A DNA stretch of 64,000 bases from VXYL01 sp965243175 (GTDB lineage Bacteria > Pseudomonadota > Gammaproteobacteria > Pseudomonadales > Azotimanducaceae), in the NCBI GenBank assembly GCA_965243175.1, contig OZ251532.1, forward strand, positions 1,364,001 to 1,428,000. Direction: 5' to 3'. Of the stretch, positions 27,807-36,825 are shown one piece after another. Made by a program: the position numbers and the translations under genes. Numbering within the stretch: the stretch's first letter is position 1; every line of letters begins with the position of its first letter. Below the pieces are notes generated by a model, which was given only the letters and a program-made list of their open reading frames with translations, was not told where the DNA came from and made no database searches.

Positions 27807-28017
27807 CGATGTTCGCCCTCGGAAGGTCAGCTTCCCCATACAGTATGCACCCATTCAGGTCGAGACCACGGCTCGCCTACCGTCGGTCCAACGGGCGCAG
27901 CGCGTGGAGCCGGTGGGGTTGGCGTATCTGTGGCCGGAGACGAACTGAAAGCAGCTTCGCTCCGGCGGGCTCCCCATCGCGGTCAAGCCCGGCGCTCGCG
28001 TTTGCTACGATGGCGGG

Positions 28018-29313
28018 ATGGCTGATGCGCTGAACACCGCCGCCGCGCCGAGGATCCCCTATGGTCGCGCCGACTTCCGGGGCATTCGGCTGGACGGCAG
28101 CTTGTACGTGGACAAGACAGCCTTTCTGCGTCCGCTCGAGGAGCACAACTACGTGCTGTTCATTCGTCCGCGGCGGTTCGGCAAGACGTGCTGGCTGCGG
28201 ACGCTGGAGTGCTACTACGGCCGCCACTACCGCGACGAGTTCGAGGCCATCTTCGGCGGCACGTGCATCGGCGCGGCGCCAACGACCCTGCGCAGTCGCT
28301 ATCTGGTGCTGTGGTTCGATTTCTCGGGGATGGACGCCGCACCGGAGCGCATGGAGGAACGCTTCGAGGAGTGTTGCGACATCGACCTGCGTAGCAGCCT
28401 GACGCAGAACAGCGACATCTTCGACGCCGACGCGATACGGGACATCCGCTCGCAGTCGTCGATCAACGCCAAGCTGCGCAGCGTGTTCGCCATCGCCCGC
28501 GAGCGCGATCTGCCCGTCTACATGCTCATCGACGAATACGACAACCTGGCGAACGCGGTACTGGCCCGCCACGGCGAAGCGGCCTACCACGCGCTGACCC
28601 ACGACGACGGCTTCTACCGAAGCTTCTTCGCCACCTTGAAGACCGGCACCAGCACCGGCGCATTGGAACGCCTGTTCGTCACCGGCGTCTCGCCGCTGGC
28701 GATGGACGACGTGACCAGCGGCTTCAACATCGGCCGCAACCTGAGCTTGAATCCGAAGCTGAACGCGATGCTCGGCTTCACGGAAGACGAGGTGCGTTGG
28801 GTGCTGGACATCTACTACAACGCCGGCGCAATCGGTGAGCATCCAGACGACGCCTTGGCCACCATGCGCCAGTGGTACAACGGCTACCGCTTCGCCGAGG
28901 AAGCCAAGTGCGACGTCTACAACACGGACATGGTGCTCTACTACGTGGCGGAGTCGCTGGACAGATCGGGACCGCCGCTCGAGTTGATCGACGACAACGT
29001 GCGCGTGGACTACGGCAAGCTCCGCCACATGCTCACCGCCGGCGGACGTCTCAACGGCAACTTCGACCAGCTGCGGACGGCGATGACCGACGGACGCGCC
29101 GAATGTCGCGTGAAGCGCAGCTTCCCACAACGGGAACTCGACGATCGAAACAATTTCCTCTCCTTGCTCCACTACTTCGGTCTGTTGAGCATCCGCCCGG
29201 ATCCCCCGGGCGAACCGGAACTGGTGGTGCCGAACCAGACCGCGCACCAACTGCTGCACGCCTTCCTGCGCGACGCCTACCAGGACGTGGGCGCGTTCAC
29301 GGCCTTGCAATGA
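28018..29313 (+). CDS. AAA-ATPase-like protein lacking its C-terminal nuclease domain
   Basis: Protein of 431 residues of the AAA-ATPase_like (PF09820) group. Signatures are IPYGRADFRGIRLDGSLYVDKT at the start, the Walker A variant RPRRFGKT (about residues 50-57), a Walker B-like YMLIDEYDN and the sensor-like LFVTGVSPLAMDDV. Relatives usually have about 520 residues, ending in a DUF1703 PD-(D/E)xK nuclease-like domain. This one stops after VVPNQTAHQLLHAFLRDAY, the hinge just before that domain, and no nuclease remnant is readable downstream. The role of the family is unknown; it is abundant and mobile in some bacteria. Confidence 0.85.
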   Translation: MADALNTAAAPRIPYGRADFRGIRLDGSLYVDKTAFLRPLEEHNYVLFIRPRRFGKTCWLRTLECYYGRHYRDEFEAIFGGTCIGAAPTTLRSRYLVLWFDFSGMDAAPERMEERFEECCDIDLRSSLTQNSDIFDADAIRDIRSQSSINAKLRSVFAIARERDLPVYMLIDEYDNLANAVLARHGEAAYHALTHDDGFYRSFFATLKTGTSTGALERLFVTGVSPLAMDDVTSGFNIGRNLSLNPKLNAMLGFTEDEVRWVLDIYYNAGAIGEHPDDALATMRQWYNGYRFAEEAKCDVYNTDMVLYYVAESLDRSGPPLELIDDNVRVDYGKLRHMLTAGGRLNGNFDQLRTAMTDGRAECRVKRSFPQRELDDRNNFLSLLHYFGLLSIRPDPPGEPELVVPNQTAHQLLHAFLRDAYQDVGAFTALQ

Positions 29314-29390
29314 ACGGGGTGCTTTGCAACGCTGTCGGTACGTCACGTCGTCGAGTAGCGAACGTGCGAATCTCGAACCGGGGGAGTCAC

Positions 29391-30398
29391 ATGCGCATCG
29401 ACTGGACCATCGCCAACCGCGCCATTCGCAACGCCTGCGCCCTGCTGCTTGGCGTTGCGGCCATCACAAGCCATGCCGAAGCCGCCAGCGAAGCCGAGGT
29501 TTCCAGAGCGGAGTTCGATGCCTGGATGCAGGAGATCTCGAACTGGGGGCGTTGGGGGAAAGAGGACGAACTGGGTACGCTGAATCTCGTCACGCCGGCG
29601 AAGAGCAAGGCCGCCGCGGCGTTGGTGCGCGAAGGCGTGTCGGTGTCGATGGCGCTGGATCTCAATACCGTGCAGGACGAGCTCAACGCCAATCCCTTTC
29701 GCCACACCGTTTCCACCGGCCAGTTCAGCGGGCATGCGGTGGCGGGCGACGAATACGCGGTGCTGTACCACGGCTTCGCCCATTCGCACATCGACGGGCT
29801 GCCGCACTTCGCGCACAAGGGCAAGCTCTACAACGGCTTCGGCTTCGACACCATCAAGCCCACCGGCGCCACCCGGCTCGGCATCCACGTGGTGAAGCAC
29901 GGCATCGTCAGCCGCGGGGTGCTGGTGGACATGCCGTGGTTCCACGGCGTGGACTTCCTCGAACCCGGCACCGCCATCACCGCCGAGGATTTCGAGGCGT
30001 GGGAGGAACGAACGGGCATCACCGTCGGCAGCGGCGACGTGCTGCTGGTGCGCACCGGGCGCTGGGAGCGGGTGCGGCAGAAGGGGCAGTGGCTCTTCCT
30101 CGCCGGCGCTGCCGGAATGCACGCATCGGTCGCCAAGTGGCTGAAGGCGCGCGACGTGGCGCTCATCGGCTGCGACGGCGTGAGCGACGTCATGCCTTCC
30201 GGCGTGGAAGGGCTCGCCAATCCGCTGCACGAACTGGTGCTGGTGGGCCTCGGCATGCGCATCCTCGACAACCTGAACCTGGACGACGTGGCGATTGCCG
30301 CAGCGCAACGCGAACGCTGGGAGTTCATGTTCGTCGGCGCGCCATTGCGCGTGGTCGGCGGCACGGGTTCGCCGCTGAACCCGCTGGCGGTCTTCTAG
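29391..30398 (+). CDS. Cyclase-family (kynurenine-formamidase-like) secreted hydrolase
   Basis: Metal-dependent hydrolase of the cyclase family (PF04199), 335 residues, with a signal peptide at about 1-31 (cleavage near AEA-AS). The metal motif is His133, Asp135 and His139 in HSHIDGLPHF. Further landmarks are KEDELGTLNLVTPAK near the start and IGCDGVSDVMPSG. Substrate unknown; family members act on formamides and isatin-like rings. It forms a pair with the LLM oxidoreductase gene 32 bases downstream, which has an AGGAG ribosome site. Confidence 0.87.
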   Translation: MRIDWTIANRAIRNACALLLGVAAITSHAEAASEAEVSRAEFDAWMQEISNWGRWGKEDELGTLNLVTPAKSKAAAALVREGVSVSMALDLNTVQDELNANPFRHTVSTGQFSGHAVAGDEYAVLYHGFAHSHIDGLPHFAHKGKLYNGFGFDTIKPTGATRLGIHVVKHGIVSRGVLVDMPWFHGVDFLEPGTAITAEDFEAWEERTGITVGSGDVLLVRTGRWERVRQKGQWLFLAGAAGMHASVAKWLKARDVALIGCDGVSDVMPSGVEGLANPLHELVLVGLGMRILDNLNLDDVAIAAAQRERWEFMFVGAPLRVVGGTGSPLNPLAVF

Positions 30399-30430
30399 AT
30401 CGACAAACCAACAAACCAAAGGAGAAGCAA

Positions 30431-31426
30431 ATGCGATTGGGAGTTCTGGCCGGCGCTGGCAACGATTGGCGCGGGTCCTTGGAGAAAGTGCGGATCGCGG
30501 AGTCGTTGGGCTACGAGCTGGTGGCCACCGGCGAAGCGTGGGGGCCCTCCACCGTGCCGTGGATGACGTTGCTGGCGGCGAATACCGAGCGCATCCAGAT
30601 CGGCACGTCCATTCTGAACGTCTATTCGCGAACGCCCGGCGCCATCGCCCAGGAGTTCGCGGCGTTGGAAACCATCTCCGGCGGGCGCATGGTGTGCGGC
30701 CTCGGTTCCTCCGGCCACCGCGTGATCGAGCACTTCCACGGCGTGCCGTTCAAGAAGCCCCTGGCGCGCATCCGCGAATACGTGGACGTCATCAACACGC
30801 TGATCAAGGGTGAACGCCTGGACTACGACGGCGACATCTTCACCCTCAGACGCGGCTTCCGCCTGGACTACGAACGACCGCGCGACCACGTGCCCATCTA
30901 CATCGCCGCGATCACGCCGAAGTCCATCCGCCAAACCGGCGAAATCGCCGACGGCATCTTCCCCATCCACTGGCCGAAAGGCCGCTTCGCATCGCTGCGC
31001 AAGAGCCTGAGCGACGCTTCGACCACCGCCGGCAGAGCAGCCGATGCCGTCACCATCGCGCCCTTCACCAACGTCTACGTCCTCGACGGCGAAAGCGACC
31101 AACAGCAGTGGCAGACCGCTCGCCAGCCGTTGTTCCACTACGTCAACCGCATGGGCGACTTCTACTGGAACATGCTCGCGGACAACGGCTTCGAGGCGGA
31201 AGTCTCCGCTTCCCGAGCAGCCTGGGCGAACGACCGCGACATGGCCGGCGCAATGAGCGCGATCTCGGAAGCGATGGTGCGGGAAATCCAAGTGATCGGC
31301 AGCATCGAATCGGTCGCCGAACAACTCGCCGCAAGAGCCGAAGCCGGCGCCGAACTGCAAATGGTGCAGATGCCCGGCGGAACGGCCGCCGAGGCCGGCA
31401 AACGCCTCGAAGCGCTGTTCGGCTGA
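30431..31426 (+). CDS. LLM-class flavin/F420-dependent oxidoreductase
   Basis: TIM-barrel oxidoreductase of 331 residues of the luciferase-like superfamily (F420-dependent methylene-H4MPT reductase-like group). Family features are the GYELVATGEAWGPS stretch, RIQIGTSILNVYSRTPGAIAQEFA, GGRMVCGLGSSGHRV and PIYIAAITPKS. Whether it uses FMN or F420 cannot be told; the RTPGAIAQ pattern is common among F420-annotated members. It is the second gene of the cyclase-LLM pair, and its end faces the oppF-like gene. A C-terminal fragment of another LLM gene is at 11066-11395. Confidence 0.85.
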   Translation: MRLGVLAGAGNDWRGSLEKVRIAESLGYELVATGEAWGPSTVPWMTLLAANTERIQIGTSILNVYSRTPGAIAQEFAALETISGGRMVCGLGSSGHRVIEHFHGVPFKKPLARIREYVDVINTLIKGERLDYDGDIFTLRRGFRLDYERPRDHVPIYIAAITPKSIRQTGEIADGIFPIHWPKGRFASLRKSLSDASTTAGRAADAVTIAPFTNVYVLDGESDQQQWQTARQPLFHYVNRMGDFYWNMLADNGFEAEVSASRAAWANDRDMAGAMSAISEAMVREIQVIGSIESVAEQLAARAEAGAELQMVQMPGGTAAEAGKRLEALFG

Positions 31427-31457
31427 TGCGGCAGCGGCGGTTCGGTTCGCGCCAAGC

Positions 31458-32435
31458 CTACTGGTAGAGGTGGCAGGCGACGAGCCGAACCGAATCCGCC
31501 GCTTGCTCCGCGTCTTCCACCGGCTGCAACGCCGGGCTTTTCTCGCGGCAGACGTCCATCGCCTTCGGGCACCGATTGGCGAACCGACAGCCCGCCGGCA
31601 CGTTCACCGGCGACGGAATCTCCCCCCGAATCGCGGTGGACTCGCGCTGCCGTTCGCTCTCCGGGTCCGGTTCCGGGTTCGAGCCGATCAGCACCTCGGT
31701 ATACGGATGCTTCGGCGCGAAGAAGACCCGATCCGCCGGCCCGATCTCCACCAGCGAACCGAGATACATCACCGCCATGCGATCCGAAACGTAGCGCACC
31801 ATCGAGAGGTCGTGGGCGATGAACAGCAGCGTCAGCCCAAGCGATTCCTTCAACTCGTCGAGCAGATTCACCACCTGCGCCTGCACCGAGACGTCCAGCG
31901 CGGAAATCGGCTCGTCGCAAACGACGAACTTCGGTTCAAGCACCAAGGCCCGCGCAATGCCGATGCGCTGCCGCTGCCCGCCGGAGAACTCGTGCGGATA
32001 GCGCGACATGTGATCCGGATTGAGACCGACCCGCCGCAGCCAGTCGCCCACCTTCTCCCGCACGTCCGCCGCGCTCGTGCTGGTGTGCAGCTTCAACCCC
32101 TCGCCGACGATCTCGCCCACCGTCATGCGCGGATTCAACGACGAATAGGGGTCTTGGAAGATCATCTGCATCGTCCGCGCATGGCGCTGGAAATCCGCCG
32201 CCCGATACTTCGCCGGCAGCTCCTCGCCCTCGTAGAACACCCCGCCGCCGGTCTTGTCGTGCAGCCCAAGCACCGTCTTCCCCAACGTGGACTTCCCAGA
32301 CCCGCTCTCGCCCACCAGCCCAACGATCTCCTGCGGCGCAATGTCCAACGACACGTCGTCCACCGCATGAACCACCTGCCCACGCCCAATGGCGAAGTGC
32401 TTGGTCAGATTGCGAATTTCAACCAGCGCAGTCAC
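31458..32435 (-). CDS. Oligopeptide/dipeptide ABC transporter ATPase (OppF/DppF-type)
   Basis: ATPase subunit of 325 residues with Walker A GESGSGKST, Q-loop IFQDPYSSLNPRM, signature FSGGQRQRIGIARA and Walker B FVVCDEP. The C-terminal oligopeptide-transporter region has CRFANRCPKAMDVC. The GTG start at 32435 immediately precedes VEIRNLTKHF. Such genes normally follow the OppD-type ATPase gene in one operon. Here the OppA-B-C-D genes are at 59735-64000 on the same strand, about 27 kb upstream, and no other transporter gene is adjacent. It is probably the missing fifth gene, separated by the accessory block. Confidence 0.88.
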   Translation of the reverse strand: MTALVEIRNLTKHFAIGRGQVVHAVDDVSLDIAPQEIVGLVGESGSGKSTLGKTVLGLHDKTGGGVFYEGEELPAKYRAADFQRHARTMQMIFQDPYSSLNPRMTVGEIVGEGLKLHTSTSAADVREKVGDWLRRVGLNPDHMSRYPHEFSGGQRQRIGIARALVLEPKFVVCDEPISALDVSVQAQVVNLLDELKESLGLTLLFIAHDLSMVRYVSDRMAVMYLGSLVEIGPADRVFFAPKHPYTEVLIGSNPEPDPESERQRESTAIRGEIPSPVNVPAGCRFANRCPKAMDVCREKSPALQPVEDAEQAADSVRLVACHLYQ

Positions 32436-32544
32436 GGCGCTCTCGTTCTCCCCGAGGGCTGTTCCGTGGAAAGTAGCATGAACGGGTGCCCGGATGGGCA
32501 GGTGCCCGCGGGTGGCGCGTACGGCCAATCCGAGGCGCACGACG

Positions 32545-32597
32545 CTGGGAACGCGGGCGTCCTCGCCCGCATGGCGGGCGAGGTCTGCACTCCCAGG
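32545..32597. repeat. Second copy of the long GC-rich palindromic repeat
   Basis: Begins CTGGGAACGCGGGCGTCC and ends near ACTCCCAGG with an inner CTCGCCCGC-atg-GCGGGCGAG perfect stem. Same family as 15921-15975. It sits between oppF and the array promoter. Confidence 0.78.
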
Positions 32598-32655
32598 CTT
32601 GCCCGCCAACGCCGCCCGCTCAAGATTCGCCGCGCGCCCGAGGCGAAAAAAGGGC

Positions 32656-32683
32656 TTGCCATCCGCCGCGACTATGCTATTGT
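32656..32683 (+). promoter_or_regulatory. Probable promoter of the secreted-protein array
   Basis: TTGCCA at 32656-32661 (five of six consensus bases) and TATTGT at 32678-32683 with a 16-bp spacer. The transcript would pass through the poly-C run and the hairpin before the start codon at 32993. Confidence 0.5.
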
Positions 32684-32796
32684 CGGCGCGTTCTGAGGGG
32701 AATGGACGTTGGGCGGCGACCCTTGACGGCGACCGTGGCCAATTCGAGACTGCACTTCGGCGCTGATGCTGCGCCGAGCGCGTCCGTGCCTGAATT

Positions 32797-32817
32797 CCCC
32801 CCCCCCCCCCCCCCCCC
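32797..32817. repeat. Homopolymer run of 21 C bases
   Basis: Uninterrupted C21 located 175 bases upstream of the start codon at 32993. A C17 run is 173 bases upstream of the start at 47636, so the position is nearly the same relative to two array genes. Such runs are prone to slippage. Confidence 0.9.
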
Positions 32818-32946
32818 GGGTCCGCCCGGAGCTAGTCTCACCGTACAGCGGCACCCTGCCGCTGGCTTGTTCTCCGCCTTTCCCGCCATCGTGCGCGAGG
32901 CGTCCCCACGCGCGTCGAGCGGCACTCCGCCCTTCTCCAACCCCGA

Positions 32947-32966
32947 GGCCGTTGTTCGCCGCGGCC
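32947..32966 (+). promoter_or_regulatory. Leader hairpin, copy 1
   Basis: GGCCGTTG / TTCG / CCGCGGCC: eight-pair stem with one G-U pair and one mismatch, TTCG loop, ending 26 bases before ATG 32993. It is followed by an A-rich stretch and the AAAAGGAT ribosome site. Confidence 0.65.
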
Positions 32967-32992
32967 AATTGCAGCAAAACAAAAGGATCCCC

Positions 32993-35900
32993 ATGGCGCT
33001 ACGCAGGTTCGCGCTGATCATCTCGATCGGCTTCTTCCCCGGCTCCAACGCCGCGCTCGCTAACGACGACCACGGCAACGCACGCTCCACCGCCACCCAG
33101 GTGGCGCTGCCGAGCGCGGCGACGGGCACGATCGATCCCGGCAACGACACGGACTGGTTCCGCTTCGAGGTGCGGGCAAGGGGCGCCGTGGTGTTGGAGT
33201 CGAGCGGTGACCTGGACACGCTCGGCACGCTGTTCGACGCGAGAGGCAGCCGCATCGCGCGCGACGACGACGGCGCCGGATACCCCAACTTCCGCATCGA
33301 GCGGACGCTCGACGCCGGCGCCTACTACGTCCGCGTCCACTCCGCCGGAAGGGCGACCGGCGGCTACACGCTCCACCTGCGCGGCGACGACCACGGCAAC
33401 TCCCGTGCGTCCGCCACCAGAGTCACCTTGCCGAGCGCGACGGCCGGCACGATCGATCCCGGCAACGACGCGGACTGGTTCCGTTTCGAGGTGTCGGCAA
33501 CGGCCGCCGTGGAGTTGGAGTCGAGCGGCGACCTGGACACGCTCGGCACGCTGTTCGGCGCGAGAGGCAACCGCATCGCGCGGGACGACGACGGTGCCGG
33601 GTACCCCAATTTCCGCATCGAGCGCACGCTTGATGCGGGTGCCTACTACGTTCGCGTCCACTCCGCCGGGAGCGGGACCGGCGGCTACACGCTCCACCTC
33701 CGTGGAGACGACGGTGGGCACGTCGCGGTCACGCCCGGCGAGAGCTTCCGCGACTGCGACGTGTGCCCGATGGTGGTGTCGGTGCCGGCGGGATCGTTCT
33801 TGATGGGATCGCCAGAGTCCGAGCCTGGATCGTTTAGCGATGAACGCTCGCAGCGCACCGTCTCGGTGCCAGCGTTCGCCATGGGCGTCTTTGAGGTGAC
33901 CTTCGCGGAATGGGACGCTTGCCGCGCCGACGGCGGGTGTTGGGACTACCACCCGAGCGACGCTCGCTGGGGCCGCGGCGATCGGCCGGTGATCAACGTG
34001 GATTGGGAGCAGGCGCAGCTCTACGTGGAGTGGCTCTCCCGGAAGACCGGGCAGACGTACCGGCTTCCCACCGAGGCGGAGTGGGAGTACGCGGCCCGCG
34101 CCGGCACGACCACCCCGTTCAACACGGGCAGCACGATCTCTCCGCAGCAAGCGAACTTCGATGGACGCTACGGCTATCCCGACGGCTACGACGAAGAGGG
34201 CCTCTACCGGGAGCAGACCGTGCCCGTGGGGTCTTTCGCGCCGAACGCGTTCGGCCTGCACGACATGCATGGGAACGTCTGGGAGCACGTTGAGGACTGC
34301 TACGGCAGCTACGGCGACGCGCCTGCCGACGGCAGTGCTTCGGAGGTTTGCGTCGACCGCGTTGTGCGCGGTGGCTCCTGGCGCAACGGCCCGGCGGTCC
34401 TCCGCTCGGCGCACCGCGCCTGGAACGGCGGCCGCAACTCCGACAGAGGTTTCCGCGTGGTGCGGACGCTCGCAAGCGGCGCGGCCGGTGCGCCGACCGT
34501 GAACGACGAGATCGAAACACAGTCGCTGACGCTGGGCTCCGACGGCGTGTTGGACCTGTCGGGCGCGTTTTCCGACGATCAGGACCTCACCTACGAAGTC
34601 CGTTCGTCCAACGCCGACGTGGTGCGCGTCGGCGTCTCCGGCAGCCAGCTGACCCTGATGCCGGTGGCCGAGGGCGCGGCGACCGTGACGGTGACCGCGC
34701 GGGACGCCGACGGCAACAGGGCGACGACGTCCTTCGCCGTCGCAGTGGTGGGCGGTGGAAGCGCCAGGGTCCCGCCCGGCGAGGGCTTTCGCGACTGCGA
34801 CGTGTGCCCGCTGATGGTGTCGGTGCCGGGGGGATCGTTCGTGATGGGTGCGCCGGAATCGGAGTTTGAGTCACGCGGCCACGAACGCCCGCAGCGCGCC
34901 GTTTCGGTGCCGGAGTTCGCCATGGGCGCCTACGAGGTGACGTTCGCGGAATGGGACGCTTGCGTCGCCGACCGCAACCTCGAGGTGGGGCGCGGCAGAG
35001 TCAGCGGGTGTTGGGGCTACCGCCCGTACGACAGAGGTTGGGGCCGCGGCGATCGGCCGGTGATCAACGTGCATATTTATTATGCGCAGCGCTACGCGGA
35101 GTGGCTCTCGCGGAAGACCGGGCAGACGTACCGGCTACCCACCGAGGCGGAGTGGGAATACGCCGCCCGCGCCGGCACGACCACCCCGTTCAACACCGGC
35201 GCGACGATCTCTTCGCAGCAGGCGAACTTCGATGGACGCTACGGATATCCCGAGGGCAATGACGAAGATGGCCTCTACCGGGAGCAGACTGTGCCCGTGG
35301 GGTCTTTCACGCCGAATGCGTTCGGCCTGCACGACATGCATGGGAACGTCTCGGAGTGGGTTGAGGACTGCTACGGCAGGTACGGGCGTGCGCCTGCCGA
35401 CGGCAGCGCTTCGGATTTTTGCACCGCGCGTGTTGTTCTAGGGCAACGACTGCGACTGGCCTTCGGCGTTTTGCGTGGCGGCTCCTGGGCCGCCCGACCT
35501 TGGCTCCTCCGCTCCGCGGTCCGCGTCGCAAGGAACGACCGCAGTTTCAACGAATACTCCGGGTTCCGCGTGGTGCGGACGCCCGGCAGCGGCGTGGTCG
35601 GTGCGCCGACCGTGTACAACGAGATCGGAAGGCAGTCGCTGACGCTGGGCGCCGACAGCGTGTTGGACCTGTCGGGCGCGTTTTCGGACGACCAAGACCT
35701 GACATACGAGGTCCGTTCGTCCAACGCCGACGTGGTGCGCGTCGGCGTCTCCGGCAGCCAGCTGACGCTGATGCCGGTGGCCGAAGGCGTGGCGACCGTG
35801 ACGGTGACCGCGCGGGACGCCGACGGCAACGAGGCGACGATGTCCTTCGCCGTCGCAGTGACAGACGGCGGAAGCGCGGTCCCGCCCGGCGAGAGCTTTC

Positions 35901-36616
35901 GCGATTGCGGCGTGTGCCCGCTGATGGTGTCCGTGCCGGCGGGATCGTTCGTGATGGGAGCGCCCGAATCCGAGCCTCACTCAGACAGCAGCGAACGACC
36001 GCAGCGCACCGTCTCAGTACCCGCCTTCGCGGCGAGCGCCTTCGAAGTGACGTTCGCAGAATGGGACGCTTGCGTCGCCACCGGCGGATGTGACGGCTAC
36101 CGCCCGGACGACGAATACTGGGGCCGCGGCGATCGGCCGGTGATCAACGTGAGCTGGCACGACGCGCAGCGCTACGCGGAGTGGCTCTCCCGGAAGACCG
36201 GGCAGACGTACCGGCTGCCCACCGAGGCGGAGTGGGAGTACGCGGCCCGCGCCGGCACGACCACCCCGTTCAACACGGGTAGCACGATCTCGCCGCAGCA
36301 GGCGAACTTCGATGGACGCTACGGATATCCCGATGTCCACAACGGTGGCGGCCTCTACCGAGGGCAGACCGTGCCCGTGGGGTCTTTCGCGCCGAACGCG
36401 TTCGGCCTGCACGACATGCATGGGAACGTCGGGGAGTGGGTTGAGGACTGCTTTGGCTACTACGGGTTTGGCGGCAATTGCTTCGAGCGCGGTACGCGCG
36501 GCGGCTCCTGGAGCCACGAACCGAGGCACATCCGCTCCGCGTCTCGCTGGTCCGAAGACATCGGCGAGCGCAGCAGCGTCTTCGGTCTCCGTGTGGTGCG
36601 GACGCTCGCCCGATGA
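32993..36616 (+). CDS. Secreted modular protein: 2 PPC domains, 3 FGE/C-lectin-fold modules
   Basis: Protein of 1207 residues. Signal peptide 1-23 (MALRRFALII..., cleavage after ALA). Two near-identical PPC-type beta domains follow (about 24-130 and 131-237; each GTIDPGND-DWFRFEV ... YYVRVHSAG). Then come three FGE-sulfatase/C-type-lectin-like modules (about 245-492, 595-862, 965-1207), each starting FRDCxVCPxMVSVP. They are separated by two Ig-like linkers (LTYEVRSSNADVVRVGVSG). The FGE modules lack the active-site cysteine pair of true FGE: the equivalent segment reads RGGSWxxxPxxLRSAxR. A binding role is therefore more likely than catalysis. The variable segment at each module end differs strongly. 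Start chosen for the signal peptide and the AAAAGGAT site. Confidence 0.82.
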   Translation: MALRRFALIISIGFFPGSNAALANDDHGNARSTATQVALPSAATGTIDPGNDTDWFRFEVRARGAVVLESSGDLDTLGTLFDARGSRIARDDDGAGYPNFRIERTLDAGAYYVRVHSAGRATGGYTLHLRGDDHGNSRASATRVTLPSATAGTIDPGNDADWFRFEVSATAAVELESSGDLDTLGTLFGARGNRIARDDDGAGYPNFRIERTLDAGAYYVRVHSAGSGTGGYTLHLRGDDGGHVAVTPGESFRDCDVCPMVVSVPAGSFLMGSPESEPGSFSDERSQRTVSVPAFAMGVFEVTFAEWDACRADGGCWDYHPSDARWGRGDRPVINVDWEQAQLYVEWLSRKTGQTYRLPTEAEWEYAARAGTTTPFNTGSTISPQQANFDGRYGYPDGYDEEGLYREQTVPVGSFAPNAFGLHDMHGNVWEHVEDCYGSYGDAPADGSASEVCVDRVVRGGSWRNGPAVLRSAHRAWNGGRNSDRGFRVVRTLASGAAGAPTVNDEIETQSLTLGSDGVLDLSGAFSDDQDLTYEVRSSNADVVRVGVSGSQLTLMPVAEGAATVTVTARDADGNRATTSFAVAVVGGGSARVPPGEGFRDCDVCPLMVSVPGGSFVMGAPESEFESRGHERPQRAVSVPEFAMGAYEVTFAEWDACVADRNLEVGRGRVSGCWGYRPYDRGWGRGDRPVINVHIYYAQRYAEWLSRKTGQTYRLPTEAEWEYAARAGTTTPFNTGATISSQQANFDGRYGYPEGNDEDGLYREQTVPVGSFTPNAFGLHDMHGNVSEWVEDCYGRYGRAPADGSASDFCTARVVLGQRLRLAFGVLRGGSWAARPWLLRSAVRVARNDRSFNEYSGFRVVRTPGSGVVGAPTVYNEIGRQSLTLGADSVLDLSGAFSDDQDLTYEVRSSNADVVRVGVSGSQLTLMPVAEGVATVTVTARDADGNEATMSFAVAVTDGGSAVPPGESFRDCGVCPLMVSVPAGSFVMGAPESEPHSDSSERPQRTVSVPAFAASAFEVTFAEWDACVATGGCDGYRPDDEYWGRGDRPVINVSWHDAQRYAEWLSRKTGQTYRLPTEAEWEYAARAGTTTPFNTGSTISPQQANFDGRYGYPDVHNGGGLYRGQTVPVGSFAPNAFGLHDMHGNVGEWVEDCFGYYGFGGNCFERGTRGGSWSHEPRHIRSASRWSEDIGERSSVFGLRVVRTLAR

Positions 36617-36683
36617 ATCTTCACCTCCTCATCTCGGGGGTTCGGGGCTTGCTCCCGATGGGGTTCCATGGGGGCTTCGCGCC
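36614..36683. repeat. Conserved 3'-flank element after an FGE gene, copy 1
   Basis: From the stop codon: ATCTTCACCTCCTCATC, then the GGGGGTTCGGGGCTTGCTCCC stretch in shortened form and CCATGGGGGCTTCGCGCCC. Matching elements follow the genes ending at 47384 and 52289; only the first dozen bases are kept at 40488. It contains G-run/C-run stems that could form hairpins. Confidence 0.7.
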
Positions 36684-36779
36684 CGCTGTCTTGTTCTCCG
36701 CCTCTTCCCTCTCGCAGACGCGCGGGGCGTTACACGTAAACGTCGAGCGGCACTCCGCCCTTCAGCGTCTCCAACCCGA

Positions 36780-36799
36780 GGCCGTGGTTCGCCGCGGCC
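36780..36799 (+). promoter_or_regulatory. Leader hairpin, copy 2
   Basis: GGCCGTGG / TTCG / CCGCGGCC: eight base pairs including one T-G wobble, TTCG loop, 26 bases before ATG 36826, followed by AATTGAAGCAAG and the AAAGGAT ribosome site. Confidence 0.72.
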
Positions 36800-36825
36800 A
36801 ATTGAAGCAAGAACAAAGGATTCCC

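Larger units (their letters stand above)
32436..32992. other. 557-bp non-coding region upstream of the secreted-protein array
   Basis: It holds, in order, the palindromic repeat (32545-32597), a promoter-like pair (32656-32683), a run of 21 C bases (32797-32817) and a leader with a hairpin (32947-32966). The frame of the downstream gene happens to stay open across the whole stretch, but the part before 32993 does not read as protein. The segment from about 32860 to 32990 is similar to the leaders at 36690-36825 and 47500-47635. Confidence 0.75.

Noticed and set aside
32486..32992. The first FGE gene starting upstream so that the C21 run is translated (translational phase switch)
   Set aside because: The frame is open, but the upstream part has no coding character. 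The signal peptide starts at 32993 behind a good ribosome site, and in the paralogous gene at 47636 the C17 run cannot be in the coding frame.
32993..36616. Functional formylglycine-generating enzyme (sulfatase maturation)
   Set aside because: The catalytic cysteine pair is missing in all modules, several modules are fused in one protein, and no sulfatase gene is nearby.
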